A stretch of DNA of 64,000 bases from contig NC_049981.1 in assembly GCF_000003815.2 (NCBI RefSeq), forward strand, positions 19,202,583 through 19,266,582. Reading direction: 5' to 3'. This DNA comes from Branchiostoma floridae (Eukaryota > Chordata > Leptocardii > Amphioxiformes > Branchiostomatidae). Below, piece by piece: positions 36,501 through 48,540 of this stretch (positions are counted from its first letter, which is position 1; each line of letters starts with the position of its first letter). The position numbers and the translations under genes are program-made. The notes beneath the pieces were generated by a model. That model was given only the letters and a program-made list of their open reading frames with translations, had not been told where the DNA came from and made no database searches.

Positions 36501-37350
36501 AGGGAGAGTTAGGTAGGTTTTATCGGTGTTAATCTGCTGGAATCGGGGAGGGGAGGCGTGTACCGTTGGTCGGGGGTGTCGGGCCCCAGAGTCGGGCGCA
36601 AGCCTGCACTGCCAGGCGGTGCGTCCGCTCGCCTCGTCCCTGGCGGAAAGGTAGGTCTCACTGACTGATTAAGGGACATAGTCTATCCTACATTCTGGAA
36701 TATGGATGTTCTTTGTGTTTTGTGTGACGTTTTTTGGCGGGCCTCGTCCGGTAGTCAGCTATCATGGCAGCACACACACATAGCGGATGTGTGACCGTGG
36801 CAAGATGGAGGACGTGCGCACGTCTGATAAATAAATTTGTCCTTCCTCGCGAGGCCCAGTCTGACATTTTCAACACTTCATTATCTGTCAGAAAGGTCTG
36901 ACGCCTCGCACACTTATCCTACTGGGGGACTCTGAGGAGGCATTTTGAGTAGGTTTTGCTGCAAGAGGGCACGGTTGGGGTGACGGGCGGCCTCGTCCAA
37001 ATTGTGGGTTTGGGGCGGGTCGGCTCGGGTCGACATTTCGAACGGCCCCACAGAGGCCGGGACGGGTTCGAAAATCCTGTCCAGACTACCCGGCCACAGT
37101 CGAGCGCCCGGGCGCGTCAGATCGATGGACGTTATCACGTTCTTCCGGCGTCGAGTGTGGGAAAACTGCAGGTTGCAACTTCCTCGGCAGTTGAAACAAA
37201 TTCCGCGGGCGCTCGGGACCTGGTCGCCACCGGGATTCGGTGGGCGCTCCGTGCCCCGCGCGTCGTGACCGACTGACCCCTAGATCCAGTCCGCCCTCCC
37301 CTCGCAGACCTGCGTCGCTGCGCTAGTCGCTTGCGTCCGCAGTGCTGACA
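33600..37350. promoter_or_regulatory. CpG-rich block, candidate promoter region
   Basis: CpG density rises sharply here compared with the AT-rich surroundings, most strongly at 34600-34800, 35850-36350 and 36550-37330. Open frames on both strands (up to 208 codons at 35777-36403, minus) are those expected in GC-rich DNA and show no family resemblance. Donor-like sites CCAG|GTAGGG (36030/36031) and GAAAG|GTAGGT (36651/36652) could end untranslated first exons. ZNF800 begins coding on a spliced exon at 53.4 kb, so this could be its promoter, with an intron of about 16 kb; that link is inference. Confidence 0.4.
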
Positions 37351-39339
37351 CAGGGCAGGCTTCACAGACATTACAACAGCACAAATATATCCCAAACACC
37401 TTGCTGTAAAGTGGCAATAACATTTCGTGCGTGTCAAGGGTTCTCTGTGGTGAATGATTGTCCCTGGCACGGCAAGGACTAAGCTACACCAGCGCGACCT
37501 TCAGACTGCCATGTCTGTCGATCTGGCGCTGTGTCATCAAATAAAGACTGGGGCCTTCGGGGGCTTCAAAACAATCCCTCCCCTCAGCAATTTGCTGAAA
37601 CACTGTCCTGTTCTGTCATGATAACCCCCAATGGTGCATAATTTGATGATATTTGGATGATTTGGTAGACCCACTGCACCCCCACCTGCCACCCTGTTAG
37701 TCATTTAGCATGACAATATTCCACAGCCAGCCCCCCAGAGCACAGGTTGACCCTGTTTACTACACTGGACGGACTGCCAGGGTTGACTGTTTGAGGTTTG
37801 GGTGCTGTTTGTGTGTGGCTGTTCTGTTGCAGACTTTCTCTCCATGTCTGTGCCACAGATGTAAGCCGGGCTGTTCTTTCGTTTGCTGAACTTGAGCCCT
37901 GGAAAGAAAACACCAGCTTGGAGCTCAATTGGACAAAAGAGAAATTCAGCTTGGAACAAAAGAAATGCACAGAATGACGATTGTATTACCTTATTGTGTA
38001 AACAAGTTGTAACACAAACAAAACAACCAACTAGAACTATTTTTATGGAGGTTTGAAAAAAGCATGACACAGTTATAAGAAGAATAGAAATAGGTTTAAT
38101 GGCCATTATGTCAACACAGTACTAATGTTACATGTACTGGTATTTTTTTTAATTCAATGCAATATGTAATAAATGCATAATGTTAATTATTGTTAGTTGT
38201 ATACAGAATGCTCTGTGCACCTTGTTATCTCAAATTTATAAAGCCTAAGGCCAATTCTACATTCTTGGGAATATTATTTTAGATGTGGAAAATGGTTAAT
38301 CTCCTAGACTGCACTGTTTAATTCCATATTTATATGATGATGAATATATTGCAAATCACAAGTGTGTTGATGCAAGTCTGTACCATCAACCTCGTCAGGT
38401 GAATAAGTGTTTGCTTATTATCATTATATCATGTCACATGTTTACGTTGGTAGAGTATGCACAACAACCAGCCTACATGTACTCACAGAGCTCATATCCC
38501 AAAGCAGAGGGTCTTCCAGGGGGTTGCAGAAAGAATTGAAATGCAACCACATCCAAAAATGGGGACCTCTGTTGTAATCTCAGGGCTATTTGTGCAACTA
38601 CACAGAAGAGTTGCGTTTTTTAACCAAGCACACCGGGTCACCCAGGGACACCCTTACTCTTAATTAGTGAAAAAAAGTGTGTTGGGTTCTTTTACAATTA
38701 CATGCAGAGTTTTGAGGCTTACGCTTATGGGTCCCTCAAACATGGGGCTTGCTTTACCCCCCTCCAAAGGGATAATGGGACCCTTCCAGTAGTGCAAAAT
38801 TAATACTAATGTTGAAATTTTGTTGTGCCTTTTGATTAAAGCCTGATATACACGCTCATCAGTCTACTGACATTAAATAGCTTCCATAACTTTGAAATAA
38901 TGTTGGATTTTTCTTTTCATGTCATTCTTACAAACCAGCAGACTCATTCTTGAATAATAGTACCATCTTCAGGAAAGAAGTCAGTTTCGAGCCTGTAGAA
39001 ACCTGGTCTTCGCTCTTGCCGTGTCTCATGTGATATTCTTTTTATTCCTCCGATGATTGTTCAATCTGGTCCTAAATTTACTAGTTTTAGCTTTAACCAC
39101 AAGCTGTGGCAAAGAGTTTTACAGTTCTAACACTAGAACTGACCTCCTATTCCTACATCCCCCCCATTGTTTATATATATGTAACTTATTGTAAGGAGGA
39201 GTGATATGACCACCCCCATGTTGAGCCAGGGAATGAGAATTATGAGACCATGTGGAAGTCAATGATGGACTCAGCATGGCAGTAGTTGTCGTAGGTCTAT
39301 AGGCAGAACACTTTATGTTTGGCATGTATATTAGTACGA

Positions 39340-39524
39340 AGGGCTGTCTTCAGCTGTTTTGGAGACTAAGTTGTTAATTTTCTTTGTTAAATCTGCCTTT
39401 TTAAGCTTAGAAAAGTATAGAATTTCATGTCATATAAAGGTTCAGATTTTTTGGGGGGAATCAGGTGAAATTTTGTCTTCGGTTCCTGTTCTGGGATGGA
39501 GGGACATGTCCTGGAGATAACCCT
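39340..39524 (+). repeat. AGGGCTGTC-ended MITE, complete, 185 bp
   Basis: Left AGGGCTGTCTTCAGCTG, right GGGACATGTCCTGGAGATAACCCT (the last 14 bases inverse to the left end). GTGAAATTTTGTC and a GGGATGGAGGGACATG stretch are shared with the 57434 copy (inverse) and 32714. Confidence 0.7.
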
Positions 39525-40621
39525 GAACTGAAGGCAATACTACCTGTCAATAGACAACCTGTCGTAGAATGATTTTCTGCTTGAAGAAGACCACTGTTTG
39601 ACAATCAATGTATGTTTTTAAAAGACCAAGTCTTTCTGGACTCGGTTGAAGGGAAAAGCAAGCAGATGGAGAAAGGCAAATGGTAACACATTTCACACTC
39701 CTCTGAACAGAAAGGCCTGCTGCTTTGCAGAATGGGGAGCTTTATGCTTCCTGAATTGAAAGAATGTATTTCAGGTAGCCTTCACCAGGCCTTCCTATGG
39801 GGGTACTGACAGTAGAATTGTCAGAAATAGGGTGTACGATTGGCCATCACATTTCCCCCTCATACATATAACTGTTCCAGGCCAATGAGATCCTATGGTG
39901 ACTAAAGTCCCATGGCAAAATTATTCTACCTATAGTGAGACTAGTTAGCCTGGCAGAGACTATCTTTAGCTACCTCTTATAAAATGACAAGGCCCTCAGT
40001 GTGTTAAGCCTTGTCAATTTCATTGTTTAAGGATGGGTCGTTTTCTGTCTTTCCATCTTGTCTACCAGGCATGAAGAAAATGGACTCTCATTTGCACCTG
40101 GATCGACATTCTGGCAGGTACTTGTCTGTCTCCCCCCTTACAGATATATTCTGGGTAAGCCCTGATAGGTGTATGTATGCATTCCTCCCAGGTGAGGGCT
40201 TGGTGGCATAATTGCTGCCATTTTTGGCCCAGAAGCTGAAAGTTCTTGGTATGAATATCCCAGCATGCCCCAGTGTTGTGGCCTTGGAATACTAGTAGGC
40301 AATTTACATGTTCCTCACTTTATGTTGATTTGATTTCCTAGCTTCAGTTAATGATGTCCCTTAGATAGGATGTTGATGGAGGTCCCATGTTTGAGGAGAG
40401 CCACATCGAAAAGAGTATGGGTTTTTCCTGGTGTGATGGGATCAAATCTATTAGTATACAGTATATTGACTACAGAATCACAAATATGAACTGGTGGTAG
40501 CCTCAACCGAAAGAAGTAGAAGGATCATGCTATAGTATTATATCCCTCTGTGTTCAGTCTGTTTCATGGGACGTTTTTAACTTTTTACAAATATCCTTTG
40601 GATATTTGACATCACTTGTAA

Positions 40622-41851
40622 GGCCATGTTGATTTGATTATATGGATGACATCCTCCGGGAACTCCAAAACTGATGCGAGCGAGCGAATAAAAAAAAAGT
40701 TTGGCCAAAAAAAAAAGTCTCAGTATGAAATCAAAGTGGCCAGGAAGGTTGAACATAGGACTAAACACACATAGTATGGTATACCAACAGTTAGGTGTAG
40801 GGACCAGTACATCATATGGGTGCAAAACATTTTATTCTTCTTGGACCAATCCGAAAAAAACAGACCTGAAAAAAAAACAGAGGAACAGGTTTCGCCAATT
40901 ACAAAATGGACACACTATGTCGGCAGGCATTTGGGGTCTAACCGGGGGGCCAAGAAGACAACAAGAGCGAAGTCAAGTAGAGTTTATAGTCAATTGCACC
41001 AAGTTTCTACAGTCAAAGGTACAGAGACAGTTAGCATTTATTACATGGAGATGGGATTTTAAAATGCAGTGGGAGTCCAATAATCCACCAAACAGATTCC
41101 TTTGTAGCAAAATTGACCAATTACCATTGTTTTGAGTATTGCCAGTTCTCAAGTTTCCACAGACAATCAGGTCCAGGTTCGTGTCCGGACCTGGAAATGA
41201 TCCTCTGGACCTGAATTTTCTGTACTGGTACCTCCCCCAACCAACAGTAGATTTTTTTTCTTTCTGTCCTTTCACATCTTATTCTTTGACTTTAGGCCAC
41301 ACCAATTTAATTTCTTGGTTCACGAATTTTTTCATAAAAAATATGGAGTGAGAGGGCGAAATAAAAATAAAAATTGTAAAATGGTTGGGGTAAAGGTAAC
41401 GGCTAATCCAAAACATAAAGAAAAAAGTTTTCAACTTGAAAAAAGTACAAAAACACTATTATTGTACAGTAACAGCACCTGTACCCATTCTTTAAGGAGC
41501 TTATAATATAAAGGCCGATTTGCTACACCAGAAAGTTCCTGAATGGTTTCATTAATGGTGAAAATTTGCTGAGTGCTAATTTTTATTTTTATTTTTTTTC
41601 CAAAAAATAGGAGCGAGCGAATCCGTGAACCAAGAAATTAAATTGGTGTGGCCTTAGATTCATTTTGGCATTCTATGGCATTAGTTATCTGTTTTCTGAT
41701 ACTTTTTTTTTCAATCTACGGAATATTTGTGCTCATTTTACAGCTGCTTTGCACAATTTATTGTGTGGTCGAAAACTTTTTTTTTTTTTTGGAAATGGCC
41801 GAAAATTGGTGCGAGCGCGGATGTCATCCATATAATCAAATCAACGTGGCC
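40622..41851 (+). mobile_element. GGCCATGTTG-family element, 1230 bp, carrying a nested MITE
   Basis: Ends GGCCATGTTGATTTGATTA and TAATCAAATC then AACGTGGCC, with TAA on both sides (40619-40621 and 41852-41854). Near-identical to 10980-11750 outside two differences: it contains the 359-bp element at 41295-41653, and it retains about 100 bp next to the right end, including GGTGCGAGCGCGGATG, the inverse counterpart of the left subterminal CATCCTCC..GATGCGAGCGAGC. It is therefore the fuller copy. No transposase. Confidence 0.85.
41295..41653 (+). mobile_element. GGCCACACC-family MITE, 359 bp, nested, TTA target site
   Basis: Ends GGCCACACCAATTTAATTTC and GAAATTAAATTGGTGTGGCC, an inverted pair that extends through CTTGGTTCACG and CGTGAACCAAG (about 30 bases). 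TTA flanks both sides (41292-41294 and 41654-41656). The related element at 10980-11750 has one TTA and no insert at the same place, which proves the target site. The same family is at 50652-51012 and 10686. Confidence 0.9.
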
Positions 41852-42370
41852 TAAGTTGGTTTAAATGGATGGAAGCAAAGGAATGTCTGATTGGATCAGG
41901 AGGGACATTGAGAGGAAAAGCAAAAGTAACTGATGAACAGGTGGTAAGCTGGATATGTTTGCATACCACCTTCCTAAAACTTTAAGAAAAAGGCTACAAC
42001 TATTGTAGTCACAATACTTATACTAAATAGGATGACAAAAATCTTCCTCCACAAGCCCAGCTGCCTCTAATTCCCTTTCAGAACTAAAATTGCCTGGCTA
42101 AGGACAATTTACTTTTGTAACCTACAGGACCTTTTGCCATGATGATTGTTAACAAAACTGTATCCCTAATTTCACAGCTCATGGGAACATCTGCACCTTT
42201 TGTACCTTCCAGCATCTCATTAGTATCATTATGGAGTTTTGCTCACCTGCCCTACTTTGTCTGATACACATCAATTGAGGAGAAATGTTATTTAGATCTT
42301 GTAGTACAGCTGACTCTTCAGATTGGCTCTGGTGTGTGTTCAGGCTCAATGTGGACCATATTGGTTTTTA

Positions 42371-42740
42371 CTTCCATGAAAAATGGAGGTATAGTTTCAG
42401 GTGTGTGTGTGTTAGTCTGTGTAACGCAAACTCCGCCATCCGCAGCTGGTAGCCTCCTCCCCGCGATCGGCGCGGCAATTACGACGGGCCTGAGAAGCGC
42501 GATTAAATCAGGCTATGTGTGTGTATGTCTGTGTGTGTGTGTGTGTCTGTGTTTCCATGTATTTATGGTCAGCATAACTTTAGAACCTCTGGATGGATTG
42601 TTACAATACATGTATTTGGTATGTGGCCATGTGCATAGGTACTGGGAAGACGAATGTCAAAGTCCCATGTTGTGTGTCTTTGGTAACGTTACTGCAGCAG
42701 AACATTTGGCCTGGACATTTGATGAGCTTGATTTTTGGTA
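42371..42740 (+). repeat. Repeat headed by a CTTCCAT-AAAA-ATGGAGGT hairpin
   Basis: Opens with a small hairpin (CTTCCAT, GAAAA, ATGGAGG at 42371-42389) and GTATAG, then a GTGTGT tract, AACCTCTGGATGGATTG, GGTATGTGGCCATGTG and CTGCAGCAGAAC. An inverted copy with the same hairpin is at 44057-44354, and the GGTATGTGG..GCAGCAGAAC part recurs at 52030-52110. Another hairpin of this type is at 61384-61405. An unrelated GC-rich insert (GCGATCGGCGCGGC) lies inside it near 42430-42510. Confidence 0.55.
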
Positions 42741-43183
42741 GCAGATAGCATTTGATGATCAGATTTTCAACATTTTCAGAGGGAGCATGCCCCCTAGCCC
42801 TCTAGAAAGCTTGCTCTGTTGGATCCCCTCTAACAAAATGCTGGCTACGGGCATGCAGGAGACATCTCAATGTTGTAATTTGTAACAATCAGAGAAGTAA
42901 AACCCTTGTATTCAACAATACCTCCTTTTGCTTACTGCCCTTAAATCCATTGATGGTAGTTCCTGAATTTTTGTATGCCGTTCCTGAAAGGAAAAGAGCA
43001 ATGATTAAATGAATAATATACAAGGCTGTACTACTTAGGAAGGATTAATCACTACAATCCCAGACACTTGCAACTGGTACAAAATGTCGCAGGTGTTACC
43101 TGTGGCTGGTCTAAAACCTTTATCAAAATTGCATAATCATGCCCATGGAAGTTGAGGTATAGTTTTGCCATGGACCTATTTAT

Positions 43184-43383
43184 ATGCTAACCTCTGACTG
43201 TAAAAGCACAGCAGACATCAGGACCTGCATCGGCCGTGCCACTGCAGCCATGGCAACCCTCTTTACCATCTGGACCAACAGGTGTCTCTCCCTCCACACT
43301 AAGATCAGACTTTACAACAGCCTGGTATTGTCCATCCTTATGTATGGCGCAGAAGCCTGGACCCTGATAGCCACCGAAGACAC
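43184..43383 (+). pseudogene. LINE reverse-transcriptase C-terminal fragment
   Basis: About 60 codons translate to a typical non-LTR retrotransposon segment: STADIRTCIGRATAAMATL, then SLHTKIRLYNSLVLSILMYG and AEAWTL. The IRTxIGRATAA and LYG.E.WTL signatures lie just past the RT fingers/palm in many LINE ORF2 proteins. It is cut off on both sides, with no upstream catalytic FADD-type motif, so it is a 5'-truncated or broken relic. It starts near a terminal hairpin repeat pair (42371 and 44354) and may have been captured between them. Confidence 0.7.
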
Positions 43384-43589
43384 TGGCGGCGGCACAGTGG
43401 GGACGGTCGCCCCCACAAAGAACATATGATGGGGGCAATAAGCGGAACGGGGCTGTTTTTTTATTGGGGGGGGTCCGCGATTTTCAACGTTGGCTATGTT
43501 CTCTTGTGTCAGGAAAGGGAGTTTGCCTAGGAAGGGAGTTTGCTGTGGAAGGGAGTTTGCCGTGATAGGGAGTCTTTGCCTGTTTGGAC

Positions 43590-44040
43590 TGGGCAAAATT
43601 GCCCCTGAAATTGCAGGAAATGACGTTTCAGCGGGTCCAGATTTCAAAATTTCATAGGACCTCTCTTGCAAGGATTCGCACCTTCTGCACTGGACAAGGT
43701 GGGAAAATGGTGCCGGAGCGTCGTCCCCCACGACCCTTTCTACTAATAGAAATTTCATTATCAAACTTAACCTACCTTGCAACGGCTGGTGCCTTCGGCG
43801 CTCAAAATGGTGCAAAAATATGTTGGGGGCGTCTCCCTCAATAATGAAAGCTAAAACCATGGGTATCTTTAATAGAAATGACATTGAAGTTAGCTTAGTC
43901 TGGCAGCAAAATTTGCCCCTCAAAATGCAGGAAATACAGTTTCAGAGGGTTTAGATTTGAAAACCTTCAGCCTGATGCTTTGCGCCTTCGGCGCTTGATT
44001 TGGTGATATACAAAATTTTCGCCACCAGAACTAAAAAATG
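43590..44040 (+). repeat. Two diverged copies of a block about 316 bp apart
   Basis: GGGCAAAATTGCCCCTGAAA, TTGCAGGAAATGACGTTTCAG and GGGTCCAGATTTCAAAATTT (from about 43593) are echoed by GCAAAATTTGCCCCTCAAAA, TGCAGGAAATACAGTTTCAG and GGGTTTAGATTTGAAAACCT (from about 43909). The phrase CTTCGGCGCT also recurs at 43795 and 43987. Probably repeat-derived, perhaps the tail region belonging with the LINE scrap before it. Confidence 0.45.
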
Positions 44041-44056
44041 GTGCCACTACCTATGG

Positions 44057-44354
44057 AAGAACAGCTCCTGGACGCCTTGACAGTTAGAATCTACAGACAG
44101 ACGACTTAAACAAACCACACCAAAGACATAACCTCCTTCATGAAGTTTATACATGTAATAGAAAACGAAACAAGACATCCAGGGCAAGTTCTGTTGCAAT
44201 ATCGCAATATTGACCATGAGCTCAGGCTTCTCAAAATATACCAACAAATATCATCATAATCCATCCAGAGGTTCTTGAGTTATACTGCCCACAAATATCA
44301 CACACACATACATGTAGACATGCCAAAAGCTATACCTCCATTTTTCATGGAGGT
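44057..44354 (-). repeat. Inverted copy of the hairpin-headed repeat at 42371
   Basis: The hairpin ACCTCCATTTTTCATGGAGGT sits at 44334-44354; going left it has TATGTGTGTGTG (inverse), CTCAAGAACCTCTGGATGGA (inverse) and the GATATTTGTTGG block. It faces 42371-42740, so the pair brackets the LINE fragment and the 316-bp duplicated block in inverted orientation. Confidence 0.55.
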
Positions 44355-44672
44355 ATACAAAACAGGTTACTGGTATATCTGAGTACATGTAGGCAATGTG
44401 ATGCATGCTGACACGTGTTCCTGATCCCTAACCCTACATTATGGAGGCCTCTCCTCTGATGTCTCAGAATCACACACTGGCAGCCATAGCTTCTGACACA
44501 GTGCTATACATCAGAGTTATGGTGCCATCCGTAATGGTCCAGGCAGCTGAGTGCTCTCCACCACCCAAGGCAAATGTGTTCTATTCATACTGGCATGGCC
44601 TCTTGTGATTGGTCCAGGTGTGGTCACATGACCTGTTTGAAGGCCCAGCACCCATGGTGACATGTACCCTCA

Positions 44673-45020
44673 TGTTGGACGCCCGTTTGAGGCACTTGAC
44701 ATGGTCGCGTAAAAAAAAGATTAAAAAATCGCGGTGGCCCAAATCAGGCTATCAAAGGTGTCCTCGTAATCCCCACGAGTTGTTCTATCGCCTACAGTAC
44801 TCGTGTTGATTCAAATATTATTTCGGGATGAGATTTGAAGAGTCAAAGTTAGCCTTCAAACTGGCTCTTTATGCCTGTTTTTGGCCTCGATTTCGCACTG
44901 CATGGGGTTTTCCGTGCAACCGATTACGATCATATACTTCCGGGTCGTACGAGTGAGGTCATTGAACGCGGGTCACCAGGTATCTTGACGGTCTCAGTCT
45001 GCGCTAGGTTCGGTAGAGGA
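44673..45020 (+). repeat. Left terminal inverted repeat of the 5.4-kb element
   Basis: Pairs with 49745-50083. Strong identity over the first 115 bases; farther in, matching islands include GTCAAAGTT, GATTTCGC/GGTTTCGCC, GCATGGGG, TTCCGGGTC and GAGTGAGGTC. Divergence between the arms indicates that the insertion is not very recent. Confidence 0.75.
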
Positions 45021-45197
45021 GGATTCAAGTCAGGCTTATGCATATTGTTAAATTAGGTTTGTTAAGGGACTCTTGGCGAAAGTATGTTTGAACTTGCAGA
45101 ACGTTTTTTAAGTTTGTGTTTGTTCGTATCGTCTCGGCCCACGTTGCGAATCTGCAACGGTTGTAAGATCCCTTCCGAACGAACTAACTGGCATTCT

Positions 45198-47460
45198 CGT
45201 AGACATCAGGAGACAAACTGTGTTAATTTGAATAACACACTTATAGAACAGTGCTGTAAGAAGTGTATACAGGGAACTAATAGCGGAAAACGTGTTCGGG
45301 AGACCTCCTTGGGGAGACAAACTGTGTCAATTTGAATGACACACTTACATAATAGCGCCGTAAGAACTGTATGTAGCTTAACTAATAGCGATAAACGTGT
45401 TTAGGAGACAAACTATGTCAATTTGAATGGCGCACTTACATAATAGCGCCGTAAGAACTGTATGTAGCTAACAAATAGCGAGAAACGTGTTCAGGAGACA
45501 AAATGTGTCACTTTGAATGACACATTTATAGAACAGCGATGTTAGACCTGTATATAGCTATTAAGTAATCGCGTATTCAGGTGTCAAACTGTGCCAATTT
45601 AAATGACACGCTTATAGAACAAAGCTAAAAGAACTGTATATAGCTAACTAATAGCGGAAAACGTGTTCAGGAGTCAAACTGTGTCAATTTGAATGACACA
45701 CTTACATGATAGTGCCGTAAGAACAGTATATAGCTAACTAGGAGCGAAAAACATGTTCAGGAGACAAACTGTGCCAATTTGAATGACACAATGCATTATA
45801 GAATAGCGCTGTAAGAACTGTATATAGTTAACTTGAAGCGGATGCGTGTTCAAATGTCAATCTATGTCAATTTGAATGACACACTTGTAGACAGCGCCCA
45901 AAGAACTGTATATAGCAAACTAATAGCGAAAACGTATTCAGGAGACAAACTGTGTCCATTTGAATGACACACTTATGGAACAAAGCTGAATGAACTGTAT
46001 ACAGCTAACTAATAGCGAAAAACGTGTTCAGGAGACAAACTGTGTCAATTTGAATGATGCATTCATAGGACAGCGCTGTAAAAAAAACTGTATATAGGTA
46101 ACTTAAAGTGTAATGCATATGCGTGTTCAGGAGTCCAACTGTGTCACTTTGAATGACACACTTATAGAACAAAGCTGAATGAACTGTATATAGCTAACTA
46201 ATAGCGAAAAACGTGTTCAGGGGACAAATTTATTGTGTCAATTTGAATGATGCAATCATAGAACAGCGCTGTAAGAACTGTATATAGCTAACTTAAAGCG
46301 CAATGCGTATTCAAATGTCAAACTGTGTCAATTTGAATGACACACTTATAGAACAAAGCTAAAAGAACTGTATATAGCTAACTAATAGCGTAAACGTGTT
46401 CAGGAGACAAACTATGTCAATTTGAATGACACACTGACATAATAGCGCCATAAGAACTGTGTATAGCTCACTAATAGCGAGAAACGTGTTCAGGAGACAA
46501 AATGTGTCACTTTGAATGACACATTTATAGAACAGCAATGTAAGACCTGTATATAGCTAAGAAATCGCGGAAAACGTATTCAGGTGTCAAACTGTGCTAA
46601 TTTGAATGACACACTTGCAGAACAAAGCTGAATGAACTGTATATAGCTAACTAATAGCGAAAAACGTGTTCAGGAGACAAATTAATTGTGTCAATTTGAA
46701 TGATGCATTCATAGAACAGCGCTGTAAGAACTGTATATAGCTAACTTAAAGCGCAATGCGTGTTCAAATGTCAAACTGTGTCAATTTGAATGACACACTT
46801 GTAGAATAAAGCTAAAAGAACTGTATATAACTAACTAATAGCGGAAAACGTGTTCAGGAGTCAAACTGTGTCAATTTGAATGACACACTTACATAATAGT
46901 GCCGTAAGAACTGTATATAGCTAACTAATAGCGAAAAACGTGTTCAGGATTCAAACTGTGTCAATTTGAATGACACACTTACATGATAGTGCCGTAAGAA
47001 CTGTATAGAGCTAACTAGGAGCGAAAAACATGTTCAGGAGACAAACTGTGTCAATTTGAATGACACAATGCATTATAGATAGCGCTGTAGAACTGTATAT
47101 AGTTAACTTAAAGCGGAATGCGTGTTCAAATGTCAAACTGTGTCAATTTGAATGACACACTTGTAGACAGCGCCCAAATAACTGTATATAACAAACTAAT
47201 ACCGAAAACGTATTCAGGAGACAAACTGTGTCAATTTGAATGACACACTTACATAATAGCGCCGTAAGAACTGTATATAGCTAACTAATAGCAAAATACG
47301 TGTTCAGGAGACAAACTGTGTCAATTTGAATGACACACTTATATAATGGCGCCGTAAGAACTGTATATTGCTAACTTAAAGCGGAATATTAATGCGTGTT
47401 CAGAAGTCAAACTGTGTCAATATGAATGACACACTTACATAATAGCGCGGTTTAGGCAGC
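45198..47460 (+). repeat. Forward array: about 25 monomers of roughly 90 bp
   Basis: Each monomer reads GTTCAGGAGACAAACTG, then TGTGTCA-ATTTGAA-TGACACA, CTTACATAATAGCGC, CGTAAGAACTGTATATAGC and TAACTAATAGCGAAAAAC. I count 25 dyads. Monomer types differ (AATAGCGCCGTAAG, AACAAAGCTGAATG, CAAATGTCAAACTG) and whole runs recur: 45508 onward reappears about 1.0 kb later, and 45614-45910 reappears at about 46800-47170. These look like unequal-exchange duplications. Confidence 0.92.
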
Positions 47461-48540
47461 GCTTTTCTGCAAGTGTGTCAGACAAGTTCTAAGGTCCCTT
47501 CTTACGAACTAAATGGCGTTCCTTCGTATATATATGACTTTAGGTGTGGTTATTTCATATCAATTAACAACTGATTACTGGAGTTTGGACCATGGTAGGG
47601 TTTAAAGTAACTGAAATACTAACTTGTTCAAGTAAACTGTCAAATCTAGTAACTGCGCTGTCTGAGCTGAAAACTGTGTCAATCATATGACACACTTTTG
47701 AAACGCATAATAACTATCTTATGACGGAAAACTCGCTCTGCCAAAAACTTTTTCAATCGAATGATTATACGATTTAGGCATATCTATTCAGTTTGCTAGT
47801 TTGTCACATTAATTGACACAATAGTTTATAACAGAAAACTTTGTCAGGAGGACGGCTTTGCAATTAATAACCGAGTGTTAAACAGTATAAAACTGCCTCA
47901 TGACGGAAACTTTGGTGGACAACTGATCATTAAACAGTATTAAACTGATGGAAGACTTGGTCGGGACGACAACTGTGTCAATTAACAAGTTTTTTTAAAA
48001 CTTATTAAAATTTCACAAAACGGAAAACCCTCACGGTCAGGACGACAACTGTATCAAATGACAGAAAACCTTGTCAGGAGGACAACTGTTATTTCATATG
48101 ACACACTATGAAACACGATGTGAAATCAGTGTAAAATTGTCTTGATGGCGGGCGACTTTTTCAGGAGGGAAATTGTGTGAATGTGTCTGACACCTTTGTA
48201 AGCGATGTTTGAACCGTGTCTTAAAAATGGAAAACGTTTTTCCGGGGGACAACTGTGTCAATCTATATCACCCACAATTAGAAAAGCGCTGTTTAACGTG
48301 TGCAAAATTGATCACGGAAAAAGTTGGACAGTAAAGAATTTGTGTCAATTTATATGACACTGGTAAAAAGTGTACTTTTGGCTGTACCTAACAACTTTAT
48401 TGCTGAAAACGTAGTCAAAAGCACAGCTGTGTCGATTTGTTTCGACACATTTGTAGAATAGCGCCGAACGTATAGTATACAAATGTATGACTAAATCTTA
48501 ACGGCTAATGTGTTCAGGACACAAAACTGTGTCAATTATA
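47460..48540. repeat. Decayed middle of the element with relic dyads
   Basis: Fragments such as CTGTGTCAATCATATGACAC, TTGTGTCAATTTATATGACAC and GGAAAAC..CAGGA recur irregularly, evidently old monomers. Orientation becomes mixed. This central part separates the two arrays and contains no long ORF, so the autonomous coding region has been replaced or lost. Confidence 0.6.

Noticed and set aside
43312-43923. 203-codon open frame on the minus strand
   Set aside because: Runs antisense to the LINE fragment and through the 316-bp duplicated block; repeat-derived.
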